Source: Pseudomonadota bacterium (GTDB lineage Bacteria > Pseudomonadota > Alphaproteobacteria > Caulobacterales > Caulobacteraceae). Taken from it: DNA of 64,000 nucleotides. The translations under genes and the position numbers were made by a program. The stretch spans positions 62,001 through 126,000 of the forward strand of contig JAFECT010000006.1 of the NCBI GenBank assembly GCA_018241995.1, read 5' to 3'. How positions within the stretch are numbered: the stretch's first letter is position 1; each line of letters opens with the position of its first letter. The notes under the pieces are model-generated. The model worked only from the letters and a program-made list of their open reading frames with translations, was not told where the DNA came from and made no database searches. This document shows positions 1 to 9,620 of the stretch, piece after piece.

Positions 1-241
1 AGACGCGGACCTCGGTCGCCTTGGCCTGGATGGCGTTGTCAACGTGCTCGCAGATCGCCGAGGTGGTGTTGTTGTAGCCTACGTCGCGCAGGGACGAGAT
101 CAGGGTCTGGGCGAAGAACAGCGGCACACTGGCCCCGTCCTTCAGCACGCGGTTCATCACCGCCTTGCCGCCCTTGGGCGCATCGGGGGACCAAGTCAGC
201 GCCGGTTCGGGCGCAAGGGTGGTGTTTTCGGGGTTGGACAT
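1..241 (-). CDS. GHKL-type ATP-binding protein, N-terminal part only
   Basis: The reverse strand is open from an ATG at 241 to the window edge, about 80 codons, preceded by a strong ribosome-binding site (AAGGAG, 7 bases upstream). The residues before the edge read EHVDNAIQAKATEVRV. This matches the N-box of GHKL ATPases (HSP90, histidine kinase, MutL fold), where the Glu/Asn pair binds Mg-ATP. Only the N-terminus is visible, so partner domains and role are unknown. It is transcribed in the same direction as acs, but lies downstream of it across a 200-base gap. Confidence 0.7.
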   Translation of the reverse strand, partial: MSNPENTTLAPEPALTWSPDAPKGGKAVMNRVLKDGASVPLFFAQTLISSLRDVGYNNTTSAICEHVDNAIQAKATEVRV

Positions 242-447
242 AGCTTAGGTCTCCTTGGGTCTGTGGCGGTCGTGCTCTGACGCCGCCGGGGAAGCAGGCT
301 TGGCCTTCACCCCTAAGGAGATGGAAATGGCACTCTGTGACCGGCGCCTTATTCGACTCTGTCTTAAGGCTTGGAGCAGCGGGGCGCGCACCGGTTCCCG
401 CGAAGCCTCCTAATGTCAGCTCAGAGCCAGAGCAGTCCTGCCCCGCC

Positions 448-2400
<1,953 letters not shown>

Positions 2401-2509
2401 GGCGGCGAGGCGATCATGCGGCGCCGCCCCGGCGCTTTTGGAGTAAGCGAAGGGGGCGGCGGTGTGCAACTGTCGAGGGCGGGGAAGCGCGCGGACCAAC
2501 CACACTCGG

Positions 2510-2672
2510 CGTCATCCTTGAGGCCGTCCGCGCAAGCGGGCGGGATCGAGGACCCACTAGGCGCGACCTTGAAGCGGGGTAGCCCTTGAGCCTGCTGTTC
2601 GCAGCGTTGGGGTGGCGCCTGGTGGGTCCTCGAACGCCAGGGCGCTCCGCGACCTGCCGCTCAAGGATGACG
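2510..2672. repeat. Long intergenic palindromic repeat, type A copy 1
   Basis: The outer arms CGTCATCCTTGAG (2510-2522) and CTCAAGGATGACG (2660-2672) are perfect inverted repeats. An inner pair, TCGAGGACCCAC (2546-2557) and GTGGGTCCTCGA (2622-2633), is also perfect. The centre is partly shared with the copy at 5867-6036, including GAGGACCCACTAGGCGCGA. It lies in the 368-base gap between acs and the creatininase-family gene; I see nothing else in that gap. The RNA could fold into a long two-part hairpin. No transposase is present, so it looks like a non-autonomous interspersed element. Confidence 0.85.
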
Positions 2673-2768
2673 GAAAGATGGGGACAGGGTGAGGGGGCCC
2701 TCCTGGCCTAGCCCGCGGCGACGGAGTATCTCCTCGCTCCGAATCCGCCCCCCTTCGAGGACTCCCCC

Positions 2769-3521
2769 ATGCTGCTCGCCTATTCCGCCTGGCCCGAGAT
2801 CGAGGCGTGGCTGAAGCATTCCAAGACCGTGGTGGTGCCGATCGGCTCGAACGAGCAGCACGGGCCCACGGGCCTGCTCGGCACCGACTGGATGTGCCCG
2901 GAGATCATCGCCCAGGCCGCCCACGACAAGGCGCCGGACGCCATCCTGGTGGCGCCGACCTTCAACATCGGCATGGCGCAGCATCACCTGGGCTTTCCGG
3001 GCACCATCTCCTTGCGCCCCTCGACCTTCCAGGCGGCCATCGGCGACTGGGTGTCGTCCCTGTCGCGGCACGGCTTTGAGCGGATCTATTTCCTGAACGG
3101 CCACGGCGGCAACATCGCCTCCATCGAGGCCGCGTTCAGCGAGATCTACGCCGAGTGGTCCTTCGCGGAGGAGCGGTGCCCCTTCATGCTGAAGCTGGTC
3201 AACTGGTGGAACCTGGCCGGCGTCGAGAAGCTGGCGAACGCACAGTTCCCGACCGGCCACGGCAGCCACGCCACGCCGTCCGAGATCGCGGTGACCCAGG
3301 CCGCCTATCCCCACGCCATCAAGACCGCCAACCTGGCGCCCCGCATCGCCCCCACCGGCCCGATCCGCGACGCGCTCGACTACCGCGCCCGCTTCCCCGA
3401 CGGGCGCATCGGGTCCGACCCGCTGCAGGCGTCACCGGAGAAGGGCAGGGAGCTGATCGACCTGTCGGCGGAAGGGCTGCTGAAGGACATCCAGGCGTTT
3501 GCGGCGGAAGTTCAGCCGTAG
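2769..3521 (+). CDS. Creatininase family protein
   Basis: A 250-residue protein of the creatinine amidohydrolase family (metal-dependent amidohydrolases, also including MftE peptidases). Expected metal ligands are visible: GSNEQHGPTG near residues 26-35 (Glu and His), the Asp of GTDW just after, and NGHGGN near 110-115. The ATG follows a GAGGA ribosome-binding site. Substrate cannot be told from sequence: creatinine, formamide-type amides or a small peptide are all possible. It stands alone, flanked by a palindromic repeat on each side. Confidence 0.88.
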   Translation: MLLAYSAWPEIEAWLKHSKTVVVPIGSNEQHGPTGLLGTDWMCPEIIAQAAHDKAPDAILVAPTFNIGMAQHHLGFPGTISLRPSTFQAAIGDWVSSLSRHGFERIYFLNGHGGNIASIEAAFSEIYAEWSFAEERCPFMLKLVNWWNLAGVEKLANAQFPTGHGSHATPSEIAVTQAAYPHAIKTANLAPRIAPTGPIRDALDYRARFPDGRIGSDPLQASPEKGRELIDLSAEGLLKDIQAFAAEVQP

Positions 3522-3541
3522 AGCGCCGTCCTCTCTTGTCT

Positions 3542-3708
3542 TCGTCATTCTCGGAGCGGAAGCCGCGCAGCGGCTGGAGACCCGAGAACCCAGCAGCTCC
3601 CGAACTCAACGCTGCGTGCAACGGCTGAGCGTAGGGCGCCCAGCTTCAGGGAAGATTCGCTGCTGGGTTCTCGGGTCTCCGGCTTCGCCTCCGCTCCGAG
3701 AATGACGA
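3542..3708. repeat. Long intergenic palindromic repeat, type B
   Basis: Outer arms at 3542-3560 (TCGTCATTCTCGGAGCGGA) and 3690-3708 are perfect 19-base inverted repeats. Inner arms at 3576-3595 and 3661-3680 are perfect 20-base inverted repeats (GGAGACCCGAGAACCCAGCA and its complement). The layout is the same as type A (outer arm, spacer, inner arm, about 65-base centre), but the sequence differs apart from the CGTCAT ends. It fills the space between the convergent creatininase-family and ridA genes, so it may also end transcription from both sides. Confidence 0.85.
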
Positions 3709-3732
3709 GAAATGATGGGTGTGCAGGAGGCC

Positions 3733-4116
3733 CTACACCTCCGCGATCACCGCGATCGACAGCTTCATCCCCTTCGGCCGCACCGGCAGCACCGCGCCCT
3801 GGCGCGCGGGCGGGTTGGTCGTGAACCAGCGGCCCCACTCTTCGTTCATGCCGGCGAAGTCCTTCTTGCCGTCGGCCATGATCACCGTGGCCGAGACCGC
3901 GCGATCCAGGGAAGAACCGGCGGCCTCAAGGATCGCCTGCACGTTCTTCAGGCACTGGCGGGTCTGTTCCTGGATGGTCTTGCCCACGACCTCGCCGGTC
4001 TTCGGGTCCATCGGCCCGGTGCCCGAGACATAGACGAAGCCGTTGCACTTCACCGCCTGGCTGTAGCCCGCGAAGGGCTTGGGCGCGTTGTCGGTGTAGA
4101 CGATCTCCTTGGGCAT
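3733..4116 (-). CDS. RidA family protein (YjgF/YER057c/UK114)
   Basis: A 127-residue protein with the RidA fold, seen in YVSGTGPMDPKTGEV and the C-terminal PPARQGAVLPV. Classical RidA deaminates reactive 2-aminoacrylate-type imines in a trimer. The substrate-binding arginine (Arg105 in E. coli) is kept in PPARQ. By my alignment the catalytic-site Glu120 is replaced by Ser (KLSIAVIA instead of a KIEIEAIA-like end). It may therefore belong to a Rid subgroup without imine deaminase activity. The hxlR-type gene lies 49 bases upstream in the same direction. Confidence 0.88.
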   Translation of the reverse strand: MPKEIVYTDNAPKPFAGYSQAVKCNGFVYVSGTGPMDPKTGEVVGKTIQEQTRQCLKNVQAILEAAGSSLDRAVSATVIMADGKKDFAGMNEEWGRWFTTNPPARQGAVLPVRPKGMKLSIAVIAEV

Positions 4117-4165
4117 GGCCGCCTCCCGTTCGATACGGCCAAGCTTGCGGAACGATGTTCTCGGG

Positions 4166-4555
4166 TCAACCGGCGGCCGCCGGCCTCGCGCACGCCATCG
4201 GGGCCTCGCGGTCCTGCGGCTCGCCCATGTGCTCGATATGGCCCTGACCCCAAACGCGAACCGCCTCGACCAGCGGGATCAGGGTCCGGCCGTACTCGGT
4301 CAGGGAATAGACCACCGGCGCGGGGATCTCGCCCGTCACCTCCCGTTCGACGATCTCGTCCGCCATCAGCTCGCGCAGCTGTTCGGTCAGCACCTTCTGC
4401 GAGATCGAGGGCAGGAGCTGGCGCAGCGCCGCGAAGTGCCGCGGCGAGCGGCTCAGGCAATAGAGGATGATGATCTTCCACTTGCCCCCGATCGCGGCCA
4501 GGGCGGCGGTGAGGGGGCAGTCGCTGACAGGGTTCCTGCGACGCGGGCGGTGCAT
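4166..4555 (-). CDS. HxlR family winged-helix transcriptional regulator
   Basis: A 129-residue MarR-like winged-helix regulator. The family signature is clear: CPLTAALAAIGGKWKIIILY, then RHFAALRQLLPSISQKVLTEQLRELMADEIVERE, then a VVYSLTEYGRTL beta-wing. Cys13 sits where many HxlR and QorR/HypR proteins carry a redox-sensing cysteine. It is divergent from the secreted-protein gene at 4635 and runs toward ridA, so either could be its target. That is an inference from position only. Confidence 0.9.
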   Translation of the reverse strand: MHRPRRRNPVSDCPLTAALAAIGGKWKIIILYCLSRSPRHFAALRQLLPSISQKVLTEQLRELMADEIVEREVTGEIPAPVVYSLTEYGRTLIPLVEAVRVWGQGHIEHMGEPQDREAPMACARPAAAG

Positions 4556-4634
4556 AGGTACCTCAATGTGCCTTCTGGCGTAGCCGTTTGCGCTCGCCTT
4601 AGATCGCCTCGTCCGGATGGATGAGGAGGCGAGA

Positions 4635-5225
4635 GTGATCCTAGCGCGTACGTTTAAAGCCTGTCTGCTGGCGTGTGTTCTAACCGGGGCCTTAGTGCTG
4701 CCGGCGACCGCGGAGCCCGACGCGGCCCGCTATCCCACCCGCGCGGCGCCGGCCCTGCGCGACGGCCAGCACGATTTCGACTTCGAGTTCGGGGCCTGGA
4801 CCGCGCACATCACGCGCCGCCTGCACCCGCTGACCGGTTCGACCACCTGGGTCGAGTACGAGGGGACCTCGGTGGTCCACAAGCTGTGGGATGGCCGCGC
4901 CAACCAGGGCGAGCTGGAGGTCTCAGGGCCGAACGGGCGGATCGAGGGCATGAGCCTCAGGCTCTACGACCCTCAGACCCGCCAATGGGCGGTGCGCTGG
5001 GCCAACAGCGCCGACGGCGAGCTGACCCCGGCCTTGATCGGGGGCTTCACCGACGCCGGGCACGGCGAGTTCTACAACCAGGACACCCTGAACGGCCGTT
5101 CGATCCTGGCGCGCTTCATCTTCTCGGACTTCACCGCGACCACCTTCAAGATCGAGCAGGCCTTCTCCGACGACGGGGGCAAGACCTGGGAGGTCAACTG
5201 GATCGCGCGCTTCACCAAGGCCTGA
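4635..5225 (+). CDS. Secreted DUF1579-like protein, tandem copy 1
   Basis: The GTG at 4635 is preceded five bases upstream by AGGAGG, which fits better than the ATG at 4617. The product of about 196 residues begins with a signal peptide ending near ATAEPD. The mature part has DGQHDFDFEFGAW, a TTWVEYEG strand, YDPQTRQW and a C-terminal FSDDGGKTWEVNW, a pattern like DUF1579-type secreted beta-barrel proteins. It is clearly paralogous to the next gene (29-base gap), and a broken relative sits at 60168. Function unknown. Confidence 0.75.
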   Translation: MILARTFKACLLACVLTGALVLPATAEPDAARYPTRAAPALRDGQHDFDFEFGAWTAHITRRLHPLTGSTTWVEYEGTSVVHKLWDGRANQGELEVSGPNGRIEGMSLRLYDPQTRQWAVRWANSADGELTPALIGGFTDAGHGEFYNQDTLNGRSILARFIFSDFTATTFKIEQAFSDDGGKTWEVNWIARFTKA

Positions 5226-5254
5226 CCCTCCTCCCGCCCGGATCGGACAATTCC

Positions 5255-5830
5255 ATGACCCGCCTGAAGACGATCTGCGCCGGCATGCTCGCCGGATGCC
5301 TGTGCCTCGGCTCCGCCGGGGCGAGCGTCGCCCAGACGCCGCCCCCTGCCGACGCCGCCGGCCGCGACGGGCAGCACGACTTCGACTTCCATCTCGGCGA
5401 GTGGAAGAGCCACATCCGCATGCTGCGGCGCTCGCCCACGGGCGGAGCGACCTGGGTCGAGATGGACGGCCGCCTGGTCGCACGGAAGGTCTGGGACGGC
5501 CGCGCGCAGCTCGAGGAACTGGTCGCCGACGGCGCCGGCCGGCACATCGAGGACCTGCTGCTGTTCCTCTACAATCCGCAGACGCGGCAGTGGAGCCTCA
5601 ACCCCGCCGCCAGCGGCGAAGGGGTCATGGGCCCGACCCTGATCGGTGAGTTCAGGGACGGGCGGGGCGAATTCTACGACCAGGAGCCCGCCGTGCATGG
5701 CCGCACGGTCTGGGTCCGGCAGGTCTGGTCGGACATCACCCCGACCACGCACCACTTCGAGCAGGCCTTCTCAAGCGACGGCGGCAAGACCTGGGAGACC
5801 AACTTCATGGCGACCCTGACGCGGCAGTAG
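5255..5830 (+). CDS. Secreted DUF1579-like protein, tandem copy 2
   Basis: A 191-residue paralogue of the preceding gene. It shares DGQHDFDF.LGEW near the mature N-terminus, TWVEMDG, LYNPQTRQW, an IGEFRDGRGEFYD loop and FSSDGGKTWETNF near the C-terminus. The signal peptide ends around GASVAQT. The close spacing suggests a two-gene operon made by tandem duplication. No catalytic motif is visible. A calycin-like ligand-binding barrel is a guess from family resemblance. Confidence 0.78.
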   Translation: MTRLKTICAGMLAGCLCLGSAGASVAQTPPPADAAGRDGQHDFDFHLGEWKSHIRMLRRSPTGGATWVEMDGRLVARKVWDGRAQLEELVADGAGRHIEDLLLFLYNPQTRQWSLNPAASGEGVMGPTLIGEFRDGRGEFYDQEPAVHGRTVWVRQVWSDITPTTHHFEQAFSSDGGKTWETNFMATLTRQ

Positions 5831-5866
5831 GACTCCCGCCCCTCAGGGTTCATCACCCCCAAAGTT

Positions 5867-6036
5867 CGTCATCCTTGAAGCGTGGGTCGCGCGAGCGGCC
5901 CTCGCTTCGAGGACCCACTAGGCGCGAGCTCGAAGCGGGACGCCTAGCCAGTGGCTCCGCGCGCAGCGTTGGCTGCGGAGCCAAGTGGGTCCTCGATCCC
6001 GCGGCGCTGGCCGCGCCGCGTGCTCAAGGATGACGA
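5867..6036. repeat. Long intergenic palindromic repeat, type A copy 2
   Basis: Outer arms CGTCATCCTTGA (5868-5879) and TCAAGGATGACG (6024-6035) match type A copy 1. The inner element TCGAGGACCCACTAGGCGCG and its opposing GTGGGTCCTCGA are also shared. A segment of about 33 bases in the centre-left differs from copy 1 at only a few positions. The rest of the spacer has diverged but kept its self-complementarity. It lies between the DUF1579-like gene and the M20 peptidase gene. Confidence 0.85.
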
Positions 6037-6110
6037 CAAGTGGGAGGGGACGCGGGCCAGTCGACGAACCTCGTCTGGAGTGGCATCCATTCCCTCAAGG
6101 GGGATCGTCC

Positions 6111-7628
6111 ATGCTCAAGACCGTTGTCGCTTTCGCCGCCCTGGCCCTCGCCTCTACCGCCACCCAGGCCAAGCCCACCCTGCGCGCCGACGTCGACACC
6201 TGGCGCGCAACCCATGAGCGGCAGGTGCTGGAAGAGTTCGAGGCGCTGCTCAAGCTGCCCGACGTCGCGACCAACGTCCCTGACATCGAGGCTAACGCCC
6301 GCGTGCTGGTTCCGATGCTGGAGAAGCGCGGACTGAAGGCTCGCCTGCTGTCGGCCGGGCCCAACACCCCGCCCGCGATCTACGCCGAGATGACCGTGCC
6401 CGGGGCCAAGCGCACCGTCGTCTATTACGCCCACTACGACGGCCAGCCTGTGACGCCGTCCCAGTGGCGCTCGGCGCCCTTCACCCCGACCATGCGCGAC
6501 GGCCTGAGCGGCAAGGATGTGGACTGGCGCGCCGCGTCCGGCCCGTTGAATCCCGAATGGCGGCTGTTCGCGCGCTCGGCCGGGGATGACAAGGCCTCGA
6601 TCATCGCTTTGCTTTCGGCGCTCGATGCGCTGAAGGCCTCCGGCCGCAAACCCTCGGTCAATGTGAAGGTCTTCCTGGACGGTGAAGAGGAGCAGGGCTC
6701 GCCGCATCTGGAGGCGATCCTCAAGGCCAACCGGGACCTGTTGAAATCCGATCTCTGGGTGATCGGCGACGGGCCGGTGCACCAGAGCCGGCGCTGGGAG
6801 CTGTTCTTCGGCGCGCGCGGCGTGACCGGGGTGGAGATGACCATCTATGGCCCCGCCCGCGCCCTACACTCGGGCCACTACGGCAACTGGGCGCCCAATC
6901 CGGCGGTGATGGCGGCGGAGCTGGTGGCCTCGATGCGCGACAGCGACGGCCGCATCCTGGTCACCGGCTATTCCGATCACGTGCGCCCGATCAGCCCGGC
7001 CGAGCGCGCGGCGCTGGACGCCCTGCCGGATGTCGAAAGCGACCTGAAGCAGGAGCTCCAGCTTGGCCGCAGCGAGGGCTCCGAGCGCCTGAGCGACAGC
7101 CTGATGCGTCCGGCGCTGAACGTGCGTGGCATCAGCGTCGGCAAGACCGGCGAGGAGGCCGCCAACGCCGTGCCGACCGAGGCCCACGTCTCCATCGACC
7201 TGCGCCTGGTGCCCGACCTGACGCCCGAGGAGGCGCAGGGAAAGATCGAGGGGTTCCTGAAGGCCAAGGGCTGGACCGTGGTCCATGATGCGCCCGACGC
7301 CAGCACACGCATGACCTCGCCCCGGCTGGTGCGGCTGCAATGGGAGGCGGGCTATCCGGCGCTGCGCACCGACATGGCGCTTCCGGCGTCGAAGGCCCTG
7401 ATCGCCTCGGTCGAGCGGGCCAACGGCGGCCCGGTGGTGGTCATGCCGATGCTGGGCGGCAGCGTGCCGATGTACCTCTTCGCCGACATCTTCAAGACGC
7501 CGGTGGTCGGCCTGCCCATCGCCAACCACGACGACAACCAGCACGCCTCCAACGAGAACCTGCGCCTGCAGAACCTGTGGGACGGCATCGACGAATACGC
7601 CGCTGTGCTGGCCGATTTCCGCTGGTAG
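6111..7628 (+). CDS. Secreted M20 family metallopeptidase (dipeptidase type)
   Basis: The ATG at 6111 follows AAGGGGGA and gives 505 residues with a signal peptide ending at TATQA-KPT. M20 zinc-site motifs are present: AHYDGQPV (His), RSAGDDKAS (bridging Asp), DGEEEQGSPHL (Glu-Glu) and a C-terminal NHDDNQHASNENL (His). The central dimerisation domain carries the GARGVTGVEM and ALHSGHYG segments. It probably hydrolyses dipeptides or N-acyl amino acids in the periplasm. Confidence 0.9.
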   Translation: MLKTVVAFAALALASTATQAKPTLRADVDTWRATHERQVLEEFEALLKLPDVATNVPDIEANARVLVPMLEKRGLKARLLSAGPNTPPAIYAEMTVPGAKRTVVYYAHYDGQPVTPSQWRSAPFTPTMRDGLSGKDVDWRAASGPLNPEWRLFARSAGDDKASIIALLSALDALKASGRKPSVNVKVFLDGEEEQGSPHLEAILKANRDLLKSDLWVIGDGPVHQSRRWELFFGARGVTGVEMTIYGPARALHSGHYGNWAPNPAVMAAELVASMRDSDGRILVTGYSDHVRPISPAERAALDALPDVESDLKQELQLGRSEGSERLSDSLMRPALNVRGISVGKTGEEAANAVPTEAHVSIDLRLVPDLTPEEAQGKIEGFLKAKGWTVVHDAPDASTRMTSPRLVRLQWEAGYPALRTDMALPASKALIASVERANGGPVVVMPMLGGSVPMYLFADIFKTPVVGLPIANHDDNQHASNENLRLQNLWDGIDEYAAVLADFRW

Positions 7629-7655
7629 GATCGCGCCTCGGTAGGAGATCGGCGC

Positions 7656-8027
7656 ATGGCTCTGGTTCTGGCGGCGATGGCCGCGGCGGTGGTGGTCGGC
7701 GGCCCGGCCTATGCGGAGGCCGACAAGCGCGCCACCGCCTACGACGCCAACGTCATCGGCACGGCCTACGACAGCCAGATCCTGGGCCCTGTGCTGCAGA
7801 ACGCCGACCTGATCCACGCCTGCGCCAATCGGCTGCGCATCGCCTTGAGCAAGGACACGCCGGCCTTCCATGTGGTGATCAGCTTCAAGGACGGCGTGTT
7901 CACGAGCGCGATCCTGGACAACGACACGCCCTTCGGCCGCTGCGTGGCCGAGCGTGTCGCGGGCCTGGCCCTGCCCAAGGCGCCGATCGCCGACTACGCC
8001 GAGCGGCTTACCTTCCGCTTCGAGTAG
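7656..8027 (+). CDS. Small secreted protein, unknown function
   Basis: A 123-residue protein with an N-terminal signal peptide (cleavage near GPAYA-EAD). The mature part has two cysteines, HACANRL and FGRCVAERV, spaced like a disulfide pair. Its tail (LPKAPIADYAERLTFRFE) recalls the C-terminal domain of AgmX/PglI-type secreted proteins. It starts 27 bases after the peptidase gene and is probably co-transcribed. No enzymatic motif is visible. Confidence 0.7.
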   Translation: MALVLAAMAAAVVVGGPAYAEADKRATAYDANVIGTAYDSQILGPVLQNADLIHACANRLRIALSKDTPAFHVVISFKDGVFTSAILDNDTPFGRCVAERVAGLALPKAPIADYAERLTFRFE

Positions 8028-8028
8028 C

Positions 8029-8427
8029 TCAGGCGGTCTTCACCACCCCGTCGACCACCTGCACCGGCCAGGGCCTGAGCCGAGCGCCCGCCGCCGGGCC
8101 GCCGAGGCAGCCGCCGTCCTCGATGTTGAACAGTGCCCCGTGCCAGGAGCACTGGATCAGCTGGCCGTCGCGGGTCAGGTAGCGGTCGAGCTGCTGCGCC
8201 AGGGGCAGGCCGGCATGCGGGCAGCGGTCGACATAGCCGAACACCTCATCGCGCCGCCGAACCACGAAGCCGTGGAAATAAGCGCCCTTGATCTCCAGCA
8301 CGAAGTTGCGCGCGCCGGGGTCCTCCAGGCTCTCCAACCGGCACAGCGGCACGCCGGGCGGCGTTTCCCAGACGCGCGGGCGGATCGGCTCAGGGGGCGG
8401 GTGACCGGGTTCGGTGGGGTCAGACAT
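8029..8427 (-). CDS. Rieske-type 2Fe-2S protein
   Basis: A 132-residue soluble Rieske protein. The cluster ligands are CPHAG and CSWHGALF, separated by about 21 residues, the longer spacing seen in some stand-alone ferredoxins. There is no signal peptide or membrane anchor, so a cytoplasmic electron carrier or oxygenase-type ferredoxin is more likely than a bc1 subunit. Its stop lies 1 base from the end of the convergent secreted-protein gene. A palindromic repeat begins 4 bases before its start codon. Confidence 0.88.
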   Translation of the reverse strand: MSDPTEPGHPPPEPIRPRVWETPPGVPLCRLESLEDPGARNFVLEIKGAYFHGFVVRRRDEVFGYVDRCPHAGLPLAQQLDRYLTRDGQLIQCSWHGALFNIEDGGCLGGPAAGARLRPWPVQVVDGVVKTA

Positions 8428-8431
8428 GACA

Positions 8432-8616
8432 ATCCTTCCCTCCTTGCGGGGGAAGGATGGGAGCCGTAGCGAAGCAACGGGAGGATGGGGGGGCGATCAG
8501 GCCTTGCGGGACAGGTTGCAGGAGAGCCAGGGCGTCGGAGGGTGGATGCGCCCCCCCATCCTCCCACTCACCTGCGGCTCGTGGGGCCCATCCTTCCCCC
8601 GCAAGGAGGGAAGGAT
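8432..8616. repeat. Long intergenic palindromic repeat, type C
   Basis: The arms at 8432-8461 and 8587-8616 form a perfect 30-base inverted repeat. Each arm is itself nearly palindromic (ATCCTTCCCTCCTTGCGGGG facing GGAAGGAT). A second inner pair, GGGAGGATGGGGGGGCG (8479-8495) and its complement (8549-8565), is also perfect. The element fills the whole gap between gpsA and the Rieske gene and ends on the last base of the gpsA stop codon. Sequence differs from types A and B, but the two-tier design is the same. Confidence 0.87.
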
Positions 8617-9620
8617 CAGTCATCGCGCTCGCTCTTCAGCGGTCGGGTCAGCAGCCCTTCGATGGCCGTGTCCACATCCGCCTCGCCGCCCAGGATCGCC
8701 GCGACCGCTTCGCAGATCGGGATTTCCACGCCCAGGCGCTCCGCGAGCTGGCGCACCGCCGGCGCCGACTCCACGCCCTCGGCCACCGACAGCTTGCCCG
8801 CCAGGGCCTCCTGCAGGGTCTGGCCCCTGCCCAGGGCCAAGCCGACGCTCATGTTGCGCGACTGGGGGCTGGAGCAGGTCAAAACCAGGTCGCCCAGGCC
8901 ACAGAGGCCGACCAGGGTCTCGGGCTTGGCGCCCAGGGCCACGCCATAGCGAGTCATCTCGGCGAAGCCCCGGGTGATCACCGCCGCATGGGCGCTGCGG
9001 CCGAGGCCGCGCCCCTCGACGATGCCGCAGCCGATGGCGAGCACATTCTTCAGCGCGCCGCCGGCCTCGGCCCCGATCAGGTCATCGGCGACGTAGGGGC
9101 GGAAGGCGGGGGTGGCGATGGCGCCGGCCAGGGCGTGGGCGAGGCCCTCGTCGGGGCAGGCCAGGGTGACCGCGGCGGGGAGGCCGCGGGCGACCTCGCC
9201 GGCGAAGCTGGGGCCGGACAGTACGGCGGCGGTCGCCTCCGGCAGCACCTCGGCCAGGACTTCGGTCATCAGGGCGAAGGTGCCGCGCTCGATGCCCTTG
9301 GAGCAGAGCACCACCGGCGTGCCGGCGCGGAAATGGGGGCTGAGGGCCTTCAGCGTCGCGCGCATATGCTGGGCGGGCGGCACGGCCAGGATGAGGTCCG
9401 AGGCCCCGATCTCGGCGAGATCGGCGGTCGCGCGCATCGGCTCGAGCGCGACGCCGGGCAGGAACACCTGGTTTTCGCGCGCTTCATTGACCGACTGCAC
9501 CACCTCGGGCTCGCGGGCCCAGAGCGTGGTCTGAAGCCCCGCCCGCACGCAGACCTGGGCCAGGGCCGTGCCCCAGGCGCCGGCGCCGATCACGCCCACG
9601 GTGGAGAAGCTGTCGCTCAC
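8616..9620 (-). CDS. gpsA: Glycerol-3-phosphate dehydrogenase [NAD(P)+]
   Basis: Reduces dihydroxyacetone phosphate to sn-glycerol 3-phosphate for phospholipid synthesis. The N-terminal Rossmann motif [13 protein letters not shown] and the C-terminal substrate domain motif [17 protein letters not shown] (with the catalytic lysine) are clear. The start is a GTG at 9620 that overlaps the tsaD stop as GTGA, giving 334 residues, the usual length. It is translationally coupled to tsaD, a common arrangement in this group. Confidence 0.96.
   Translation of the reverse strand: MSDSFSTVGVIGAGAWGTALAQVCVRAGLQTTLWAREPEVVQSVNEARENQVFLPGVALEPMRATADLAEIGASDLILAVPPAQHMRATLKALSPHFRAGTPVVLCSKGIERGTFALMTEVLAEVLPEATAAVLSGPSFAGEVARGLPAAVTLACPDEGLAHALAGAIATPAFRPYVADDLIGAEAGGALKNVLAIGCGIVEGRGLGRSAHAAVITRGFAEMTRYGVALGAKPETLVGLCGLGDLVLTCSSPQSRNMSVGLALGRGQTLQEALAGKLSVAEGVESAPAVRQLAERLGVEIPICEAVAAILGGEADVDTAIEGLLTRPLKSERDD

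Noticed and set aside
3545..3838. Short frames through palindromic repeat type B
   Set aside because: The repeat sequence itself is open in several frames; no independent evidence of translation.
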